Positions 1 to 9,362 of a DNA stretch of 64,000 bases are shown here, piece after piece. Made by a program: the position numbers and the translations under genes. Source of the DNA: Actinomycetes bacterium (GTDB lineage: Bacteria; Actinomycetota; Acidimicrobiia; Spongiisociales; JAHEDJ01); assembly GCA_024641245.1 (NCBI GenBank), contig JAHEDK010000001.1, positions 89,074 to 153,073 of the forward strand, given 5' to 3'. Below the pieces are notes generated by a model. The model searched no databases, was not told the DNA's origin, and saw only the letters and a list, made by a program, of their open reading frames with translations. Positions within the stretch are counted from its first letter, which is position 1, and the number at the start of each line of letters is the position of its first letter.

Positions 1-21
1 TTCCGATCGCCTGAACTGTCA

Positions 22-1185
22 TCACCCGCCGAAGGTCACCCGGAGCACGCCGCCGGCCAGCTTGGCTCCTGCGATGCGACGGCGAAGCAACGAATCCGGA
101 AGCACGAAGGAGCGGCGGTAGGGCCCAACCGTGATGTACAGCTCGCCGCCCCGCCTGAGGACATCGAGCTCCTCTTCATCGGCAAAGGGAACGGCGAGCT
201 CGATGACGACCTCTTCTCCGTCCTCGGTGAGGGTGAACGGTGAAACGCCTTTGAATCCCGTTATCGGATCGGTATCTCCGTAGAGCTCGGCCGCCAACTC
301 TCTCAGCCGGTCGACACCAACCATTTCCTGCCCGAACAGGCGCAACGGCAAGATCGAGACCTCACGGAACGATTCCTCGATCTCTGCGAGGTGTCTGGCC
401 TGCACTTCGCGCCACGCATCGAAATAGCTGTCGGAGACGCTGGCCGGCAGCACCCGATTGACAACAACCGCGTCGACGCCGTACCCGAACAAACCCAGGT
501 AGGTGTAGGTACGCCGAGCCTCATTGACAACCATTTTCTCCGGATTGACTACTAGCCGCGCAGACGTCACCTCCGAATCAGAGAGAAGGGCCTTGACCCC
601 TTCGACGGCTAGGAAGACGCCTTCGGCGGCATCAAAAACGTCCTCGCCCGGGACCGGCAGATTCGTCATCCGGGTCAATACCGGGCGAGCCGCCTTCATC
701 AGCCGCCGTTCGGTAGGCAGAACCCTGTCGAAATACCATGAAAGCACCTCCGGTAGGCTGAGCAGGCGAAGCGTCTCGGCGGTAGGCGCGCAGTCGACGA
801 TGATCGTATCGTAGCTTCCCGAGTCGGCATGATCCTTGACTTGCAGAAGCGAAAACAGCTCATCCATCCCGGGAAACACGAGGAACTCCTCGGCTTCGAT
901 GCCCTTCACGCCACCCCAATCGAATACCCGCTTGAGCTGCTGATGGAGCTCCCCCCAGTGTTTCGCGAGCTGCAACTGGGCGTCGATCTGCTGGACGTCG
1001 AGGTTCTCAAACAGTGTGCTGGGAACGTCTCCCAACGGCACATCGAATGCATCGGCGAGGCTATGAGCCGGATCGGTCGAGGTGACAAGCGTTCGGTGAC
1101 CCAGCTCCGCCGCTCGGAGGCCCGTGGCGGCGGCGACGGTTGTCTTGCCGACTCCCCCTTTGCCGGTCACCAGGACGACGCGCAT
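22..1185 (-). CDS. ArsA/GET3-family P-loop ATPase
   Basis: Cytosolic SIMIBI-class ATPase of the ArsA/TRC40 family (387 aa). The product opens with MRVVLVTGKGGVGKTT, the deviant Walker A motif of this family, followed by a DPAHSL switch-like motif and a DCAPTAETLR stretch that normally precedes the hydrophobic client/metal region. The C-terminal ~70 residues look like the HSP20-like beta domain often fused to actinobacterial ArsA proteins. An open frame extends upstream, but ATG at 1185 places the P-loop at the N-terminus as usual and overlaps the stop of the upstream SRPBCC gene by one base, implying translational coupling. No Cys cluster for arsenite binding is evident, so a client-protein or unknown role is more likely than arsenite efflux; that is inference. 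Confidence 0.85.
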   Translation of the reverse strand: MRVVLVTGKGGVGKTTVAAATGLRAAELGHRTLVTSTDPAHSLADAFDVPLGDVPSTLFENLDVQQIDAQLQLAKHWGELHQQLKRVFDWGGVKGIEAEEFLVFPGMDELFSLLQVKDHADSGSYDTIIVDCAPTAETLRLLSLPEVLSWYFDRVLPTERRLMKAARPVLTRMTNLPVPGEDVFDAAEGVFLAVEGVKALLSDSEVTSARLVVNPEKMVVNEARRTYTYLGLFGYGVDAVVVNRVLPASVSDSYFDAWREVQARHLAEIEESFREVSILPLRLFGQEMVGVDRLRELAAELYGDTDPITGFKGVSPFTLTEDGEEVVIELAVPFADEEELDVLRRGGELYITVGPYRRSFVLPDSLLRRRIAGAKLAGGVLRVTFGG

Positions 1186-1631
1186 CAGGCGGTTTGAACT
1201 TCCTCGACGCGCTTCTTGAGGCCCCGCAGTGCCGTCCCGACCAGTTGCTTTTCGGCCTGACGGCGCAGGAATCCGGGAAGTGGAAACGAGTAGTCGACTT
1301 TGAGGGCGTAGACGACCTCTGTGCCACCGTCTTCGAGTTCCGTCAGGTCGTAGGAACCCTCCATCTCGGTGATGTCGTTGCCCGGGAGGGCCGTCCACGT
1401 AATGCGGTGAGGAACCTCGTATTCGTACTCGAGTTCGTACGAGATCACCTTGACCATGGCGTCAACCTCAAACAGGGCCCGCTCCGCCAGTCCGTCATCC
1501 CGTTCAGCGGTGACGGTGACAGACCGCATGGCGGTGATCCACTCGGGGTAGGTTGGGAGATCGGCGAGAACCGAAAATACGTCCGCGGGAGCAGCAGATA
1601 TCTCGATGCTTTGAACGGCGCCTTCAGCCAT
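1185..1631 (-). CDS. SRPBCC-fold (polyketide cyclase/dehydrase-like) protein
   Basis: A 148-aa START/SRPBCC domain protein with a predicted hydrophobic ligand cavity. The N-terminal pattern of an alpha/beta start, 'VFSVLADLPTYPEW', a Trp-rich middle and a long Arg/Lys-rich C-terminal helix is typical of the polyketide_cyc2 group. The frame opens further upstream with a TTG, but ATG at 1631 has a good AGAAGG ribosome site just before it and is preferred. It is coupled to the ArsA-like gene (TGATG overlap). In actinobacteria this small family often sits next to ArsA-like ATPases, but the ligand is unknown. Confidence 0.8.
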   Translation of the reverse strand: MAEGAVQSIEISAAPADVFSVLADLPTYPEWITAMRSVTVTAERDDGLAERALFEVDAMVKVISYELEYEYEVPHRITWTALPGNDITEMEGSYDLTELEDGGTEVVYALKVDYSFPLPGFLRRQAEKQLVGTALRGLKKRVEEVQTA

Positions 1632-1674
1632 GACCCTTCTTTCTCGAACTGACAACAGGGTAGTCGGGCGGTGA

Positions 1675-2406
1675 CTAGCCGGTCACCCAACCCGAGATCG
1701 ACACGAACTCGAGGTCTGCGGCAACCGGCTCTGCTCCCTGCGGATACACCGAACGGAAGACCTTGATCCCCTCCTCGAGCTCACCGTCCTCGACGAGTTG
1801 GAGCGTGCTCACGAATCGGGCTCTGAACGCCTCCTCCCATTCAGCAACGGTCCGCTCAACTCGTTCGACGATCCCTCCTAGCGCCACCCGCTCCATTCCC
1901 GAGGAGGCGAACAGGTCGGCCACTGCGGCCACGTCGGGAAAACGGCGAAGATCGTTTCCACGAACCGAGGGAAACCACCTCCCGGTGAAAGAGGTTTCGA
2001 GGTAGTTCCTGGAGAATGTCCAGATCCACACCTTCCCGCCGGGCCGGGTGACCCTGGTGGCTTCGGTCACTGCGTCGAGCCAGTCGCCGTAATGCAGAGA
2101 GAGATGGAAATAGGCCATATCGAATGATCGATCGGCGAATGGCAATCGCTGGGAGACTCCCCCGACAACCTGCAGGTCGCGGCCGTGCGCCTTTGCTCGC
2201 TGGGCTGCCGATGGATCAATGAGCACCGGCGTACAACCCTCGGTCCTCATTACCTCCGAATGAGCTCCCGTTCCGCCGCCGATGTCCAGCACCCGGGCTC
2301 CAGGGTCCAGCCCGGCAAGCGCCATGCGGACTCGGTCCTCTCCTTCGGTTCGCAACGGGCGGAACCGGTACGTCTCGGAAAGGTGGTCTAGATCAACGTC
2401 AGGCAT
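1675..2406 (-). CDS. class I SAM-dependent methyltransferase
   Basis: A 243-aa Rossmann-fold methyltransferase of the Methyltransf_11/25 type. Motif I is VLDIGGGTGAHSEV and a later acidic strand end (PVLIDPSAAQ) matches the SAM-ribose binding Asp; 'FDMAYFHLSLHY' is the motif IV region. ATG at 2406 begins MPDVDLDHLSETYRFRP and overlaps the end of the upstream phosphoesterase gene by 8 bases, so the longer upstream open frame is rejected. The substrate cannot be told from sequence. It probably belongs to one operon with the phosphoesterase. Confidence 0.8.
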   Translation of the reverse strand: MPDVDLDHLSETYRFRPLRTEGEDRVRMALAGLDPGARVLDIGGGTGAHSEVMRTEGCTPVLIDPSAAQRAKAHGRDLQVVGGVSQRLPFADRSFDMAYFHLSLHYGDWLDAVTEATRVTRPGGKVWIWTFSRNYLETSFTGRWFPSVRGNDLRRFPDVAAVADLFASSGMERVALGGIVERVERTVAEWEEAFRARFVSTLQLVEDGELEEGIKVFRSVYPQGAEPVAADLEFVSISGWVTG

Positions 2407-3157
2407 GGCGCACCGCCCGCGCCGTGGCCCTGAAGTAGCCGACGTTGACGCACAGCGTGCGCCCGACCCGCCATCGGGATGCTTGTGGCTGGTGGATGTC
2501 TCCAAAATAGTGCACGAGGGGTTGGTGGCGATGGAGGTATTCGGCAACCGCTTCCGAACCCCCCTCGAGCCGGCCCGTGATCACATCGAACCGCAGTGGA
2601 TCGATAGAAGGGGCAACATGTGTCCCGAGCACGTCAACCGGACCCATGTATTCGAGCAACCGCGCCATCTCCTCCTCGCTGATCTCCCCGGCTGCGTTGA
2701 GGCCGGTCTTGGAGCCACCACCGACGATGCCCATCCGTACCCCTTCGAAATCCACTACTTCGCCGTTCACGTACCGAAAGCCGTCCGGTAGGTGGGATTT
2801 GAGTAGAGACGGAACGTCTACGTTGCCGTGGGTGATGTAACCGGAACCTCCGTCCAAGGCAGACCGCATCGCCGCGTACTGAGCTGCGATAGCGCCGCCT
2901 ACCTGGGCGCGAACCTCCTCCTCGCGACCGGCCGACCGCTCCCGCCACAGGCGGCGCGAGGCGGCGAAGTCGCCCTGTCTCCGGTACCGGGCGGCGGCCT
3001 GTGCGAACTCCACCCCGAAGACCTCCGCGGCGATACCCTCACCTGTTCGGTAGTCCACGAAGTTGATGAGATCGCCGAGGATGACCACCGGTTCACCGGT
3101 CGCGATCACCCGGGCGAGATCGTCGAACGCCCCGTGGACATCTGCCACGAGCAGCAT
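2399..3157 (-). CDS. calcineurin-like metallophosphoesterase
   Basis: A 252-aa cytosolic phosphoesterase. The five metal-binding motifs of the family can be read in order: DVHG near residue 6, GDLINF near 29, GNVD after 'YITH' in the middle, THVAPS, and GDIHQP near the C-terminus, which replaces the common GHxH. This complete set suggests an active two-metal enzyme. The substrate (phosphoprotein, nucleotide or cyclic nucleotide) is not deducible. It starts with ATG, one base after the neighbouring membrane-protein gene ends, and overlaps the downstream methyltransferase by 8 bases. Confidence 0.8.
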   Translation of the reverse strand: MLLVADVHGAFDDLARVIATGEPVVILGDLINFVDYRTGEGIAAEVFGVEFAQAAARYRRQGDFAASRRLWRERSAGREEEVRAQVGGAIAAQYAAMRSALDGGSGYITHGNVDVPSLLKSHLPDGFRYVNGEVVDFEGVRMGIVGGGSKTGLNAAGEISEEEMARLLEYMGPVDVLGTHVAPSIDPLRFDVITGRLEGGSEAVAEYLHRHQPLVHYFGDIHQPQASRWRVGRTLCVNVGYFRATARAVRHA

Positions 3158-3454
3158 TCAGTCTGCATCCGGTTCGGAGCCCGGATCGTACCGGTACGCG
3201 TAGGCGGCGAATACCAACGCGGCGAAGAGCGCCGCCGTTATCGCAGCTGCCGTCGGCCACCCCCCGTAGGATGCCGACAGTCCCCCGATTCCGAACGCGG
3301 TCAAACCTGCGACGACGCCCCGTCCGGTTGCTCCAAATCGCTCATCGGGATGCGAAGGTCGGCCGCTGTTCGACTCTGAGAGTCCGCCCAAGAGGATCCA
3401 GGCGACCAGGGCTATGAGGCCGACCACGAGGCTCAGGCCGTACACCCCGTTCAC
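3158..3454 (-). CDS. small integral membrane protein
   Basis: A 98-aa protein not recognised as a named family. Residues ~4-24 form one membrane segment, followed by a charged loop (SESNSGRPSHPDERFGATGRG) and two further hydrophobic stretches at ~46-62 and ~68-86, so three helices are likely. It starts at GTG 3454, which overlaps the stop codon of the upstream zinc-ribbon membrane gene (GTGA), indicating the two are co-translated and perhaps interact. No catalytic motif is seen. Confidence 0.6.
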   Translation of the reverse strand: MNGVYGLSLVVGLIALVAWILLGGLSESNSGRPSHPDERFGATGRGVVAGLTAFGIGGLSASYGGWPTAAAITAALFAALVFAAYAYRYDPGSEPDAD

Positions 3455-4191
3455 GGTGTCGTCCCTTCGCCGGTAATGGAGACGGCCGCCACGATTACCA
3501 GCATGAATACCAATCCCATGGCCGAGGTCACCACCCGGGGTCGCAGCAGGACGGCATCCTCGTTGCCCGCCGCCAGGCGGGTGGCGTCGTAGATGGAGAT
3601 CCCCCAGGCGATGAAGGTGAACACCACCAGGATGATTCCGACGGGGCGTCGATTCCCTCCGATCATGAGGACGCCAAACGCCAGGCTGGCGAGGAGCAGC
3701 CCAGCTACTGCCAGCCCCAGTGCAGACTCACCGACCTTGAAGTGCCCACCGCCGGGCAACAAGCCCCACAGGGCAGCCCTGGAGGGTTCGACCTCGGGAC
3801 GATCTTCCTCACCCGCCCCGAACGCCTCATAGATGGAGGTCTGGCAAGATCGACAGCTGTCGACGGACACCGGATTGACCGTACCGCATACCTTGCAGGT
3901 CCAGCCATCGGTGACGATGCCGGCGGTCGTGCCGGGCGGTGGCAGGGGCACGCTTGGCGGCCGATCATGGCGGGCCGGTGGGGCCGGTGGGCCGAGTGGT
4001 CCCCTCGGCCCACCTTCCGGCGGGGCCGGGCTTGCCCGACCTGGCTGAGGTCGTGCCGGTTGGGCGGAACGAGAAGTGTCGGACACCGCCGGAGAGGATT
4101 CCGCTGTGAAGCTCGCATAACACTGTCCGCACCACTCGGATCCGGCTGGGTTGGCAGCCCCACAGGCGGGACACGTGATGATGTCTGGCAT
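3451..4191 (-). CDS. double zinc-ribbon membrane protein
   Basis: A 246-aa protein with two four-cysteine zinc ribbons, CPACG...CGQC at residues 6-24 and CKVCG...CRSC around 98-117, separated by a Pro/Gly-rich disordered linker. The C-terminal half carries about three hydrophobic helices. This 'zinc ribbon + low complexity + membrane' layout recurs in bacterial proteins of unknown function. It is coupled to the small membrane protein downstream. A TACCCT box lies 9 bases before the ATG, so the transcript would have almost no leader. Function unknown. Confidence 0.65.
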   Translation of the reverse strand: MPDIITCPACGAANPAGSEWCGQCYASFTAESSPAVSDTSRSAQPARPQPGRASPAPPEGGPRGPLGPPAPPARHDRPPSVPLPPPGTTAGIVTDGWTCKVCGTVNPVSVDSCRSCQTSIYEAFGAGEEDRPEVEPSRAALWGLLPGGGHFKVGESALGLAVAGLLLASLAFGVLMIGGNRRPVGIILVVFTFIAWGISIYDATRLAAGNEDAVLLRPRVVTSAMGLVFMLVIVAAVSITGEGTTP

Positions 4192-4233
4192 GACGCTGCC
4201 AGGGTACCGCGCTCAGCACAGACGGCCAGATCA

Positions 4234-5901
4234 TCAAGCCGTGACGGCACCGCCCTCTGCAGAGCCGACCAGGCGTGCGTACTTGGCGAGAGCGCCCGTC
4301 GTATACCGGGGTTCCGGAGGCTTCCATCCCGCCCGGCGGGTGGCCAGGGTCGCCTCGTCGACGAGAAGGTCCAACCGTCGAGCCGGGAGGTCAACCCGAA
4401 TCGGGTCTCCCTCTTCAACGAGGGCAAGGGCTCCACCGTTTGCTGCTTCCGGGGCCACGTGCCCGATGCACAGACCCGTCGTGCCGCCGGAAAAACGTCC
4501 GTCGGTGATCAGCAATAATTCCTTGCCGAGGCCGGCTCCCTTGATGGCCGCCGTGATCTGCAACATCTCCCGCATACCGGGCCCACCCTTCGGACCCTCA
4601 TAGCGGATGACGACGACGTCACCCGCCGCCAGATCGTGCCTGAACAGGGCCTCCAGCGCCCCTTGTTCGTCGTCAAAGACCCGGGCAGAGCCTTCGAAGG
4701 TGTCCAGTTCAATTCCGGCGATCTTCACGACGGCTCCCTCGAGCGCGAGGGATCCTCGCAAAACGGCGATGCCTCCCTCGGGCGCCAGCGGATCGTCACT
4801 AGATCGGATCACATCCTGATCGCCGGGAAAGGTGACACCTGTGAGATTCTCGGCGACCGTTTTGCCGGTGACGGTCGGGATGTCGCCGTGGATGAGGCCC
4901 TCGTCGAGCAGCGCCCGCATCACGACCGGCACTCCCCCGATGTGATCGAGGTCGACCATGTGATAGGAGCCGAACGGCTTGAGGTCGCCGATGTGCGGCG
5001 TACGGCGGCTGATGATGTCGAAATCCTCCAGGGTCAATTCCACCCCTGCCTCATGGGCGATCGCCAAGAGATGCAGGACCGCGTTCGTCGACCCTCCCAA
5101 AGCCATGACCGTCGTGATGGCGTTCTCGAAAGCGGGACGGGTCATGATCTGCCGCGGCCGGAGGTTCGCATCGAGAAGTCGCATCACGGCTGCTCCCGAC
5201 TGGACGGCATACTCCTCGAGGCGCGGGTCGGGGGCCGGGACGGTCGCGCTTCCGGGCAACGACATCCCGATCGCCTCCCCGACGGATGCCATCGTGTTGG
5301 CCGTGAACATTCCGGCGCACGAACCCTCACCCGGGCAGGCGGACTGCTCGATCCCGAGTAGCTCTTCTTTGGTGATCGTGCCTTCACTGAAAGCCCCGAT
5401 CCCTTCGAACACGTCGACGATCGATATGTCCTTTCCGCGCCAGCGGCCGGGCAGACTCGACCCCCCGTACAGGAACACACTCGGGAGATTGGTGCGGGCT
5501 GCTGCCATCAGCATGCCGGGTAGCGACTTGTCGCAGCCGGCAATCGTGACCATGGCGTCGAATCGTTCGGCATGCATCACCAGTTCGACAGAGTCGGCGA
5601 TAACCTCTCTGCTGACCAACGACGCTCGCATTCCTTCGTGACCCATTGAGATCCCGTCGGACACGGCGATGGTGGCGAATGTGAGCCCGATGCCGCCTTC
5701 CGCGCGCACCCCCTCTTTGGCCCGCGCCGCTAGTCGAGGACCGGAGAGGTTGCAGGGAGTGACCTCGTTGCCTGCCGAGACGAGGCCGACTTGCGACTTG
5801 GCAAAGTCCTCCTCCTCGAGGCCCACGGCCCGGAGCATTGCTCGTGCTCCTGCCTTGGCCGGTCCTTCCGTCACATCCTGGGAGTGGATCTTGCGAGTCA
5901 T
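4234..5901 (-). CDS. ilvD: dihydroxy-acid dehydratase
   Basis: Catalyses dehydration of 2,3-dihydroxy-isovalerate and -methylvalerate to the 2-keto acids, the step after IlvC in valine and isoleucine synthesis. The 555-aa length matches the IlvD/Edd family. Cysteines that normally bind the Fe-S cluster are present in 'GNEVTPCN', '[10 protein letters not shown]' and '[17 protein letters not shown]', and the C-terminal '[19 protein letters not shown]' is the signature. It lies 6 kb from ilvB-N-C and on the other strand, so it has its own promoter: TACCAT ends exactly 6 bases before the ATG with no Shine-Dalgarno, predicting a leaderless mRNA. Confidence 0.95.
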   Translation of the reverse strand: MTRKIHSQDVTEGPAKAGARAMLRAVGLEEEDFAKSQVGLVSAGNEVTPCNLSGPRLAARAKEGVRAEGGIGLTFATIAVSDGISMGHEGMRASLVSREVIADSVELVMHAERFDAMVTIAGCDKSLPGMLMAAARTNLPSVFLYGGSSLPGRWRGKDISIVDVFEGIGAFSEGTITKEELLGIEQSACPGEGSCAGMFTANTMASVGEAIGMSLPGSATVPAPDPRLEEYAVQSGAAVMRLLDANLRPRQIMTRPAFENAITTVMALGGSTNAVLHLLAIAHEAGVELTLEDFDIISRRTPHIGDLKPFGSYHMVDLDHIGGVPVVMRALLDEGLIHGDIPTVTGKTVAENLTGVTFPGDQDVIRSSDDPLAPEGGIAVLRGSLALEGAVVKIAGIELDTFEGSARVFDDEQGALEALFRHDLAAGDVVVIRYEGPKGGPGMREMLQITAAIKGAGLGKELLLITDGRFSGGTTGLCIGHVAPEAANGGALALVEEGDPIRVDLPARRLDLLVDEATLATRRAGWKPPEPRYTTGALAKYARLVGSAEGGAVTA

Positions 5902-5907
5902 AAGAGC

Positions 5908-5913
5908 ATGGTA
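5908..5913 (-). promoter_or_regulatory. -10 box of leaderless ilvD promoter
   Basis: TACCAT on the minus strand, 6 bases upstream of the ilvD ATG, with no ribosome-binding site between. This spacing puts the transcription start at or near the A of the start codon. Confidence 0.5.
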
Positions 5914-5938
5914 CGCACAGCGGTTGAGTCAGGAGGCA

Positions 5939-7027
5939 TCAATCAAGATTGCCGATCGCTGCGTCGATCTCTTCCAGTACGGCCGGATCGTGCTCCACCG
6001 TTCTACGTTCGGCCAGGGCGGGCCGGGCCCCTTCGCCCATCTCACCGAGGGCCCAGGCCGCATGGCACCGAAGCGTTGCGCGGCGATGGTGGAGATATCG
6101 TGCCAGGATCGGGAGGTGTTCTGATCGACCCGAGTTACCAAGCGCGATGAGGGCATTCCGCCTGATGTAGTCCGGGTCGCGTTTGGGGATGAACCAATGT
6201 CCGGCGAAATCGAGTAACGCCTCGTCATCGGCCGACAGAAGCCCGGTGAGATCGATCCGCTCGCTCTCCGCTGTCTGTTCCAGAGAGGCGTGCCCGGGCG
6301 GACAGGCATCGAGGCAGTCATCGCAGCCATAGATGCGATCTCCCCATGGTCTGCGCAACGAACGCGGAACAACACCAGCAGTCTGAGCCCAGTAGGCAAT
6401 ACATCGCGTGGCATCGAGGACACCGGGTGCGATCAGGGCTCCCGTGGGACACGCCGGAATACAGACGTCGCACTTGCCGCAGTCGCGTCGCATAGCTTTG
6501 CTCAAGGGGAGGTCGGCGTCGGTGACGATCGAACCCAAAAGCAACCACGGTCCGTGCTTCGGCGATATCACCATCGTGCTCTTGCCCCACCAGGCGACCC
6601 CGGCCCGGACCGCGGCGGCACGGTCGACCAACCGGCCATCATCGACCAACAATTCCGCCCGGAAACCCGACGTCGTGAGCAGCTCTGCCAGCACTCCGAG
6701 ACCGGCCCGGAGCGGGGCGTAGTGATCTCGGGTCGCGAACCGGGCTACCCGCCCACCGGTGCCGTCCGGCGGACCGGGCGAACCGGACCGGGGAACATAC
6801 GCGCTCGCCGCCACCACGAGTGACTTCGCCCAACCGAACGAACGGCGGACATCTGCGGCGAGATCGGGATCGCGATAGGTGAACCCGAGCCGACCCGACA
6901 GACCGGCGTTCTTTCGCTCGCGCAGCGTGCGCCCCACCGCCTCAAACGGCTCGGCAGAGGCGATACCGAAGGCGTCGAGTCCGGCTAGATCAGCGGCAGC
7001 ACGCATGCGCATAAGGAGTTGCTTCAC
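5939..7027 (-). CDS. queG: epoxyqueuosine reductase
   Basis: Cobalamin-dependent reductase that converts epoxyqueuosine to queuosine in tRNA anticodons. The 362-aa product has an N-terminal DUF1730-like domain and two ferredoxin-type 4Fe-4S sites, CGKCDVCIPACP and CDDCLDACPPG. The C-terminal part ('YIRRNALIALGNSG', 'CHAAWALGEMG') is a HEAT-like repeat, as in QueG. The frame can start at GTG 7033, but GTG 7027 is exactly 6 bases after a TAGCCT box, the leaderless spacing seen for many genes here, and is chosen. No other queuosine gene is in the window. Confidence 0.9.
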   Translation of the reverse strand: MKQLLMRMRAAADLAGLDAFGIASAEPFEAVGRTLRERKNAGLSGRLGFTYRDPDLAADVRRSFGWAKSLVVAASAYVPRSGSPGPPDGTGGRVARFATRDHYAPLRAGLGVLAELLTTSGFRAELLVDDGRLVDRAAAVRAGVAWWGKSTMVISPKHGPWLLLGSIVTDADLPLSKAMRRDCGKCDVCIPACPTGALIAPGVLDATRCIAYWAQTAGVVPRSLRRPWGDRIYGCDDCLDACPPGHASLEQTAESERIDLTGLLSADDEALLDFAGHWFIPKRDPDYIRRNALIALGNSGRSEHLPILARYLHHRRATLRCHAAWALGEMGEGARPALAERRTVEHDPAVLEEIDAAIGNLD

Positions 7028-7033
7028 CCGCAC

Positions 7034-7039
7034 AGGCTA
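7034..7039 (-). promoter_or_regulatory. -10 box of leaderless queG promoter
   Basis: TAGCCT on the minus strand, ending 6 bases before GTG 7027. It decides between the two candidate GTG starts of queG. Confidence 0.4.
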
Positions 7040-7050
7040 CGGCGTCTGGG

Positions 7051-7251
7051 TCATCCATTTGCAGCTGTGGGCTCTTCCCTGCGCGGAATCAGCCGGAGCC
7101 GGGGAACAAGCCCCACTTCGGCCAGGTTTCCCAACGCCTCAGTCTCCGTGTCGTTGAGTTCCACCGGCCCGGCCGCGAGCAAGTAGGTGACCACGCAATC
7201 CGTGCAGGCATCCGTGTTGCGCATTGCGCAGACGTCACAATCGATTCGCAT
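7051..7251 (-). CDS. small Cys-rich conserved protein
   Basis: A 66-aa protein beginning MRIDCDVCAMRNTDACTDCV: four cysteines in a CxxC-x7-CxxC arrangement suited to zinc or Fe-S binding. The rest is an acidic/hydrophobic helix and a basic tail. ATG at 7251 has a strong GGAAGG ribosome site. The Cys-rich N-terminus resembles small conserved actinobacterial proteins I have seen without an assigned function. It is probably transcribed alone, between hisN and queG. Confidence 0.65.
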   Translation of the reverse strand: MRIDCDVCAMRNTDACTDCVVTYLLAAGPVELNDTETEALGNLAEVGLVPRLRLIPRREEPTAANG

Positions 7252-7309
7252 GGCTTCCTTCCTGTTCGTGATTCCTCTCTCACCGTATCGTGAGGGTGGG
7301 ACAGAAAAG

Positions 7310-7358
7310 GAGTCGCGGGTCGCGGGTCGCGGGTTCTGAGGTTTTACGTTGTGGGTTC
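7310..7358. repeat. 7-bp tandem repeat array (locus 1)
   Basis: Successive heptamers GAGTCGC, GGGTCGC, GGGTCGC, GGGTTCT, then decaying units GAGGTTT, TACGTTG, TGGGTTC. The array covers the space after hisN and enters its last five codons. The unit is shared with the arrays at 52313 and 63973. Confidence 0.7.
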
Positions 7359-8120
7359 TGGTCCGAGCAGACCCAGTACCTCATCGTGGACGAGGCCGTT
7401 GCTCGATATCGCCGTGCCTCCCTCGTAGGTTGTCCGACCACGGAAATCGGTGAAGCGCCCGCCGGCTTCCTCAACGATGATCTGGAGGGCGGCGAGATCC
7501 CACGGGTTGACGATCGGCTCTGCGGCTATGTCCACTGCGCCTTCCGCCACGAGCATATGCGACCAGAAATCCCCGAATCCCCTGGTACGCCAGCAGCGCT
7601 CTGAGAGCGACCGGCCCTCTTCGCCGAGACCATGGTCATCGAAGTCGAGGAGACTGCTGATCGACAGCTGTGCGTCTCCCAGAGCGGCAATCCGGGAAAC
7701 ACTGATCGGTTCGCCGTTCAGAAAAGCACCGAGGCCCTTAGCCGCCCACCATCGGCGGCCAAGCGCCGGAGCGGTGACGACGCCGACCTCTGCATGCCCG
7801 GCTCGAGTCAGAGCGATAAGGGTGGCGAACACCGGTATACCGCGCACGTAGTTCATCGTGGCGTCGATCGGATCGATGATCCAGGTCCACTCGCCCGCCC
7901 CAGATGTGCCGTACTCCTCCCCCAGGACCGCGTGGTTCCCTCGCTGCCCGGCAATCCGCTCACGAAGGAGCTGTTCAACTCGCCGGTCCGCTTCTGAAAC
8001 GGGTGTCATGTCCGGTTTCGTGTCTACAACCAGATCCAGTGCTTTGAACCTGGCCAGGGTTACGCGATCGGCGATGTCTGCCAGACCGAGGGCAAACTCG
8101 AGTTCGACGAGGAGGTCCAT
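7344..8120 (-). CDS. hisN: histidinol-phosphatase, inositol-monophosphatase family
   Basis: A 258-aa Mg-dependent phosphatase of the IMPase fold that most closely recalls actinobacterial HisN, which removes phosphate from histidinol phosphate, the step between HisC and HisD. Seen: GEEYG (metal-binding Glu), 'IIDPIDATMNYVRGIPVF' (family DPIDGTxN), 'WWAAKGLGAF', 'EGAVDIAAEP' and 'WDLAALQIIVEEAGG'. The usual DPIDGT Gly is Ala here. ATG 8120 overlaps the stop of the NYN gene by one base; an upstream in-frame codon at 8159 is less likely. The histidine operon in this window lacks any other HisN/HisB-phosphatase, which supports the role, but inositol-phosphatase activity cannot be excluded. Confidence 0.8.
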   Translation of the reverse strand: MDLLVELEFALGLADIADRVTLARFKALDLVVDTKPDMTPVSEADRRVEQLLRERIAGQRGNHAVLGEEYGTSGAGEWTWIIDPIDATMNYVRGIPVFATLIALTRAGHAEVGVVTAPALGRRWWAAKGLGAFLNGEPISVSRIAALGDAQLSISSLLDFDDHGLGEEGRSLSERCWRTRGFGDFWSHMLVAEGAVDIAAEPIVNPWDLAALQIIVEEAGGRFTDFRGRTTYEGGTAISSNGLVHDEVLGLLGPEPTT

Positions 8121-9334
8121 CACCTGCCTCGCATCCAACCAACGAACGACTCGCTCCACAGGGCGATAGCGCCGTTGTACTCGGCCCGCTCTCGCACTTC
8201 TCGATCCGTGGACACCACGATCACGTCGCCGGGGAGAACTGCGGCCAATCGAACGACCTCATCGTCGGCGCTCCGGACGAACCGTGTTTCGATAGGACCG
8301 GGGATCGTTGCTTCCTCCGCGGTCGAGTCGAACACGAGGACGATCGGCAACGGACCCTTCGCCAAACGTCGGAGGCGAATCAGGCCCTCCCTGACCTGTT
8401 CGCGCAACTCCGGAGTGGAAAACCTGCTCTCGTCGAGCTGGAACGAAACGTTGTATCCGTCCACAACAAGAGTGACCGGTCGCTCCTGCTGCAGCATCCA
8501 ACGGATTGCATCGACCTGATCCGGCCGGATACCGTCGGGAACGACGAGCGGAAGAGGCTTGTCGCCCCTGACATCGGCATCGGTGGAGCGCGGGCGCATC
8601 GCCACCATGACCTCATCTAGCGTCTTGGCCATCTCAAGGGGATCACCCGTCCGCCAGATCCGCGGGCTGCCGTCGTCGTCGCCCGTACGCTCGGCCCGCC
8701 GTTCTTTGAGCAACATGTGCTTCAGCGACTCGATCCGGCCATCGGCCTCGATTAGGTCTGTCCGCAACCGATCGACCTCGGCACGTGCCTGCAGCACTTC
8801 CTTCTCGAGATCTACCGAAGGTGAGGCTGCCGCCGTCCGGGCGGCCTCGGCGGCGATCCTCGCTTCCTTGACCTTCTTCTCCGCCGTCCGCCGGGCTTCC
8901 GCAAGTGCGGCCCGAGCTGAGCGCTCCTTCTCTTTGGACGCCTCGAGGGCCGACTTCATCCGCTCCAACGCCTGTTCGAGCGCAGCTACTTCTGTGCCCA
9001 TCTGCGATTGCTCACGATCAGCATTCAACGCTGCGAGGCGTTGCTCCCAATCCTCCGGCCGGTGCAGAAAGAGACCCGCAGCTGCCAGACGAGGCTCGCC
9101 CGAGTTCGGGTCTGCCTCCACCAGAGCATCGGTGACCTTGTCGCGTAGCCACGCGTTCTCATCGATTTCGTAGAACAGGCTCCGGGCGTAGGGTGGGGTG
9201 AGCCGCCGGCCGGAGTCTTTCGCAACTTTCCGCACAGAGGCCGGGATCTCTTCGGGTTCCAGGTCCCGCAAGACACCGCGGGCAGCTTCGAGGACCGGGT
9301 CGAGCAGCTTCAAGAGGGTGTTGGAACACTTCAC
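8120..9334 (-). CDS. coiled-coil protein with C-terminal NYN (PIN-like) domain
   Basis: A 404-aa protein. Residues ~100-215 are a long Ala/Glu/Lys/Arg-rich coiled coil; the C-terminal ~140 residues form a YacP/NYN-type nuclease domain with 'VTLVVDGYNVSF', 'PIVLVFDSTAEE' and 'VIVVSTDREVRERAEYNGA', giving the conserved Asp residues of the PIN/NYN catalytic site. This suggests RNA processing or decay. The start is uncertain: GTG 9334 is chosen; a TTG at 9373 lies inside a palindromic repeat and is unlikely. It is coupled to hisN by a one-base overlap. Confidence 0.75.
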   Translation of the reverse strand: MKCSNTLLKLLDPVLEAARGVLRDLEPEEIPASVRKVAKDSGRRLTPPYARSLFYEIDENAWLRDKVTDALVEADPNSGEPRLAAAGLFLHRPEDWEQRLAALNADREQSQMGTEVAALEQALERMKSALEASKEKERSARAALAEARRTAEKKVKEARIAAEAARTAAASPSVDLEKEVLQARAEVDRLRTDLIEADGRIESLKHMLLKERRAERTGDDDGSPRIWRTGDPLEMAKTLDEVMVAMRPRSTDADVRGDKPLPLVVPDGIRPDQVDAIRWMLQQERPVTLVVDGYNVSFQLDESRFSTPELREQVREGLIRLRRLAKGPLPIVLVFDSTAEEATIPGPIETRFVRSADDEVVRLAAVLPGDVIVVSTDREVRERAEYNGAIALWSESFVGWMRGR

Positions 9335-9362
9335 GCCGGCCAGGGTACAAACCTCATGGACA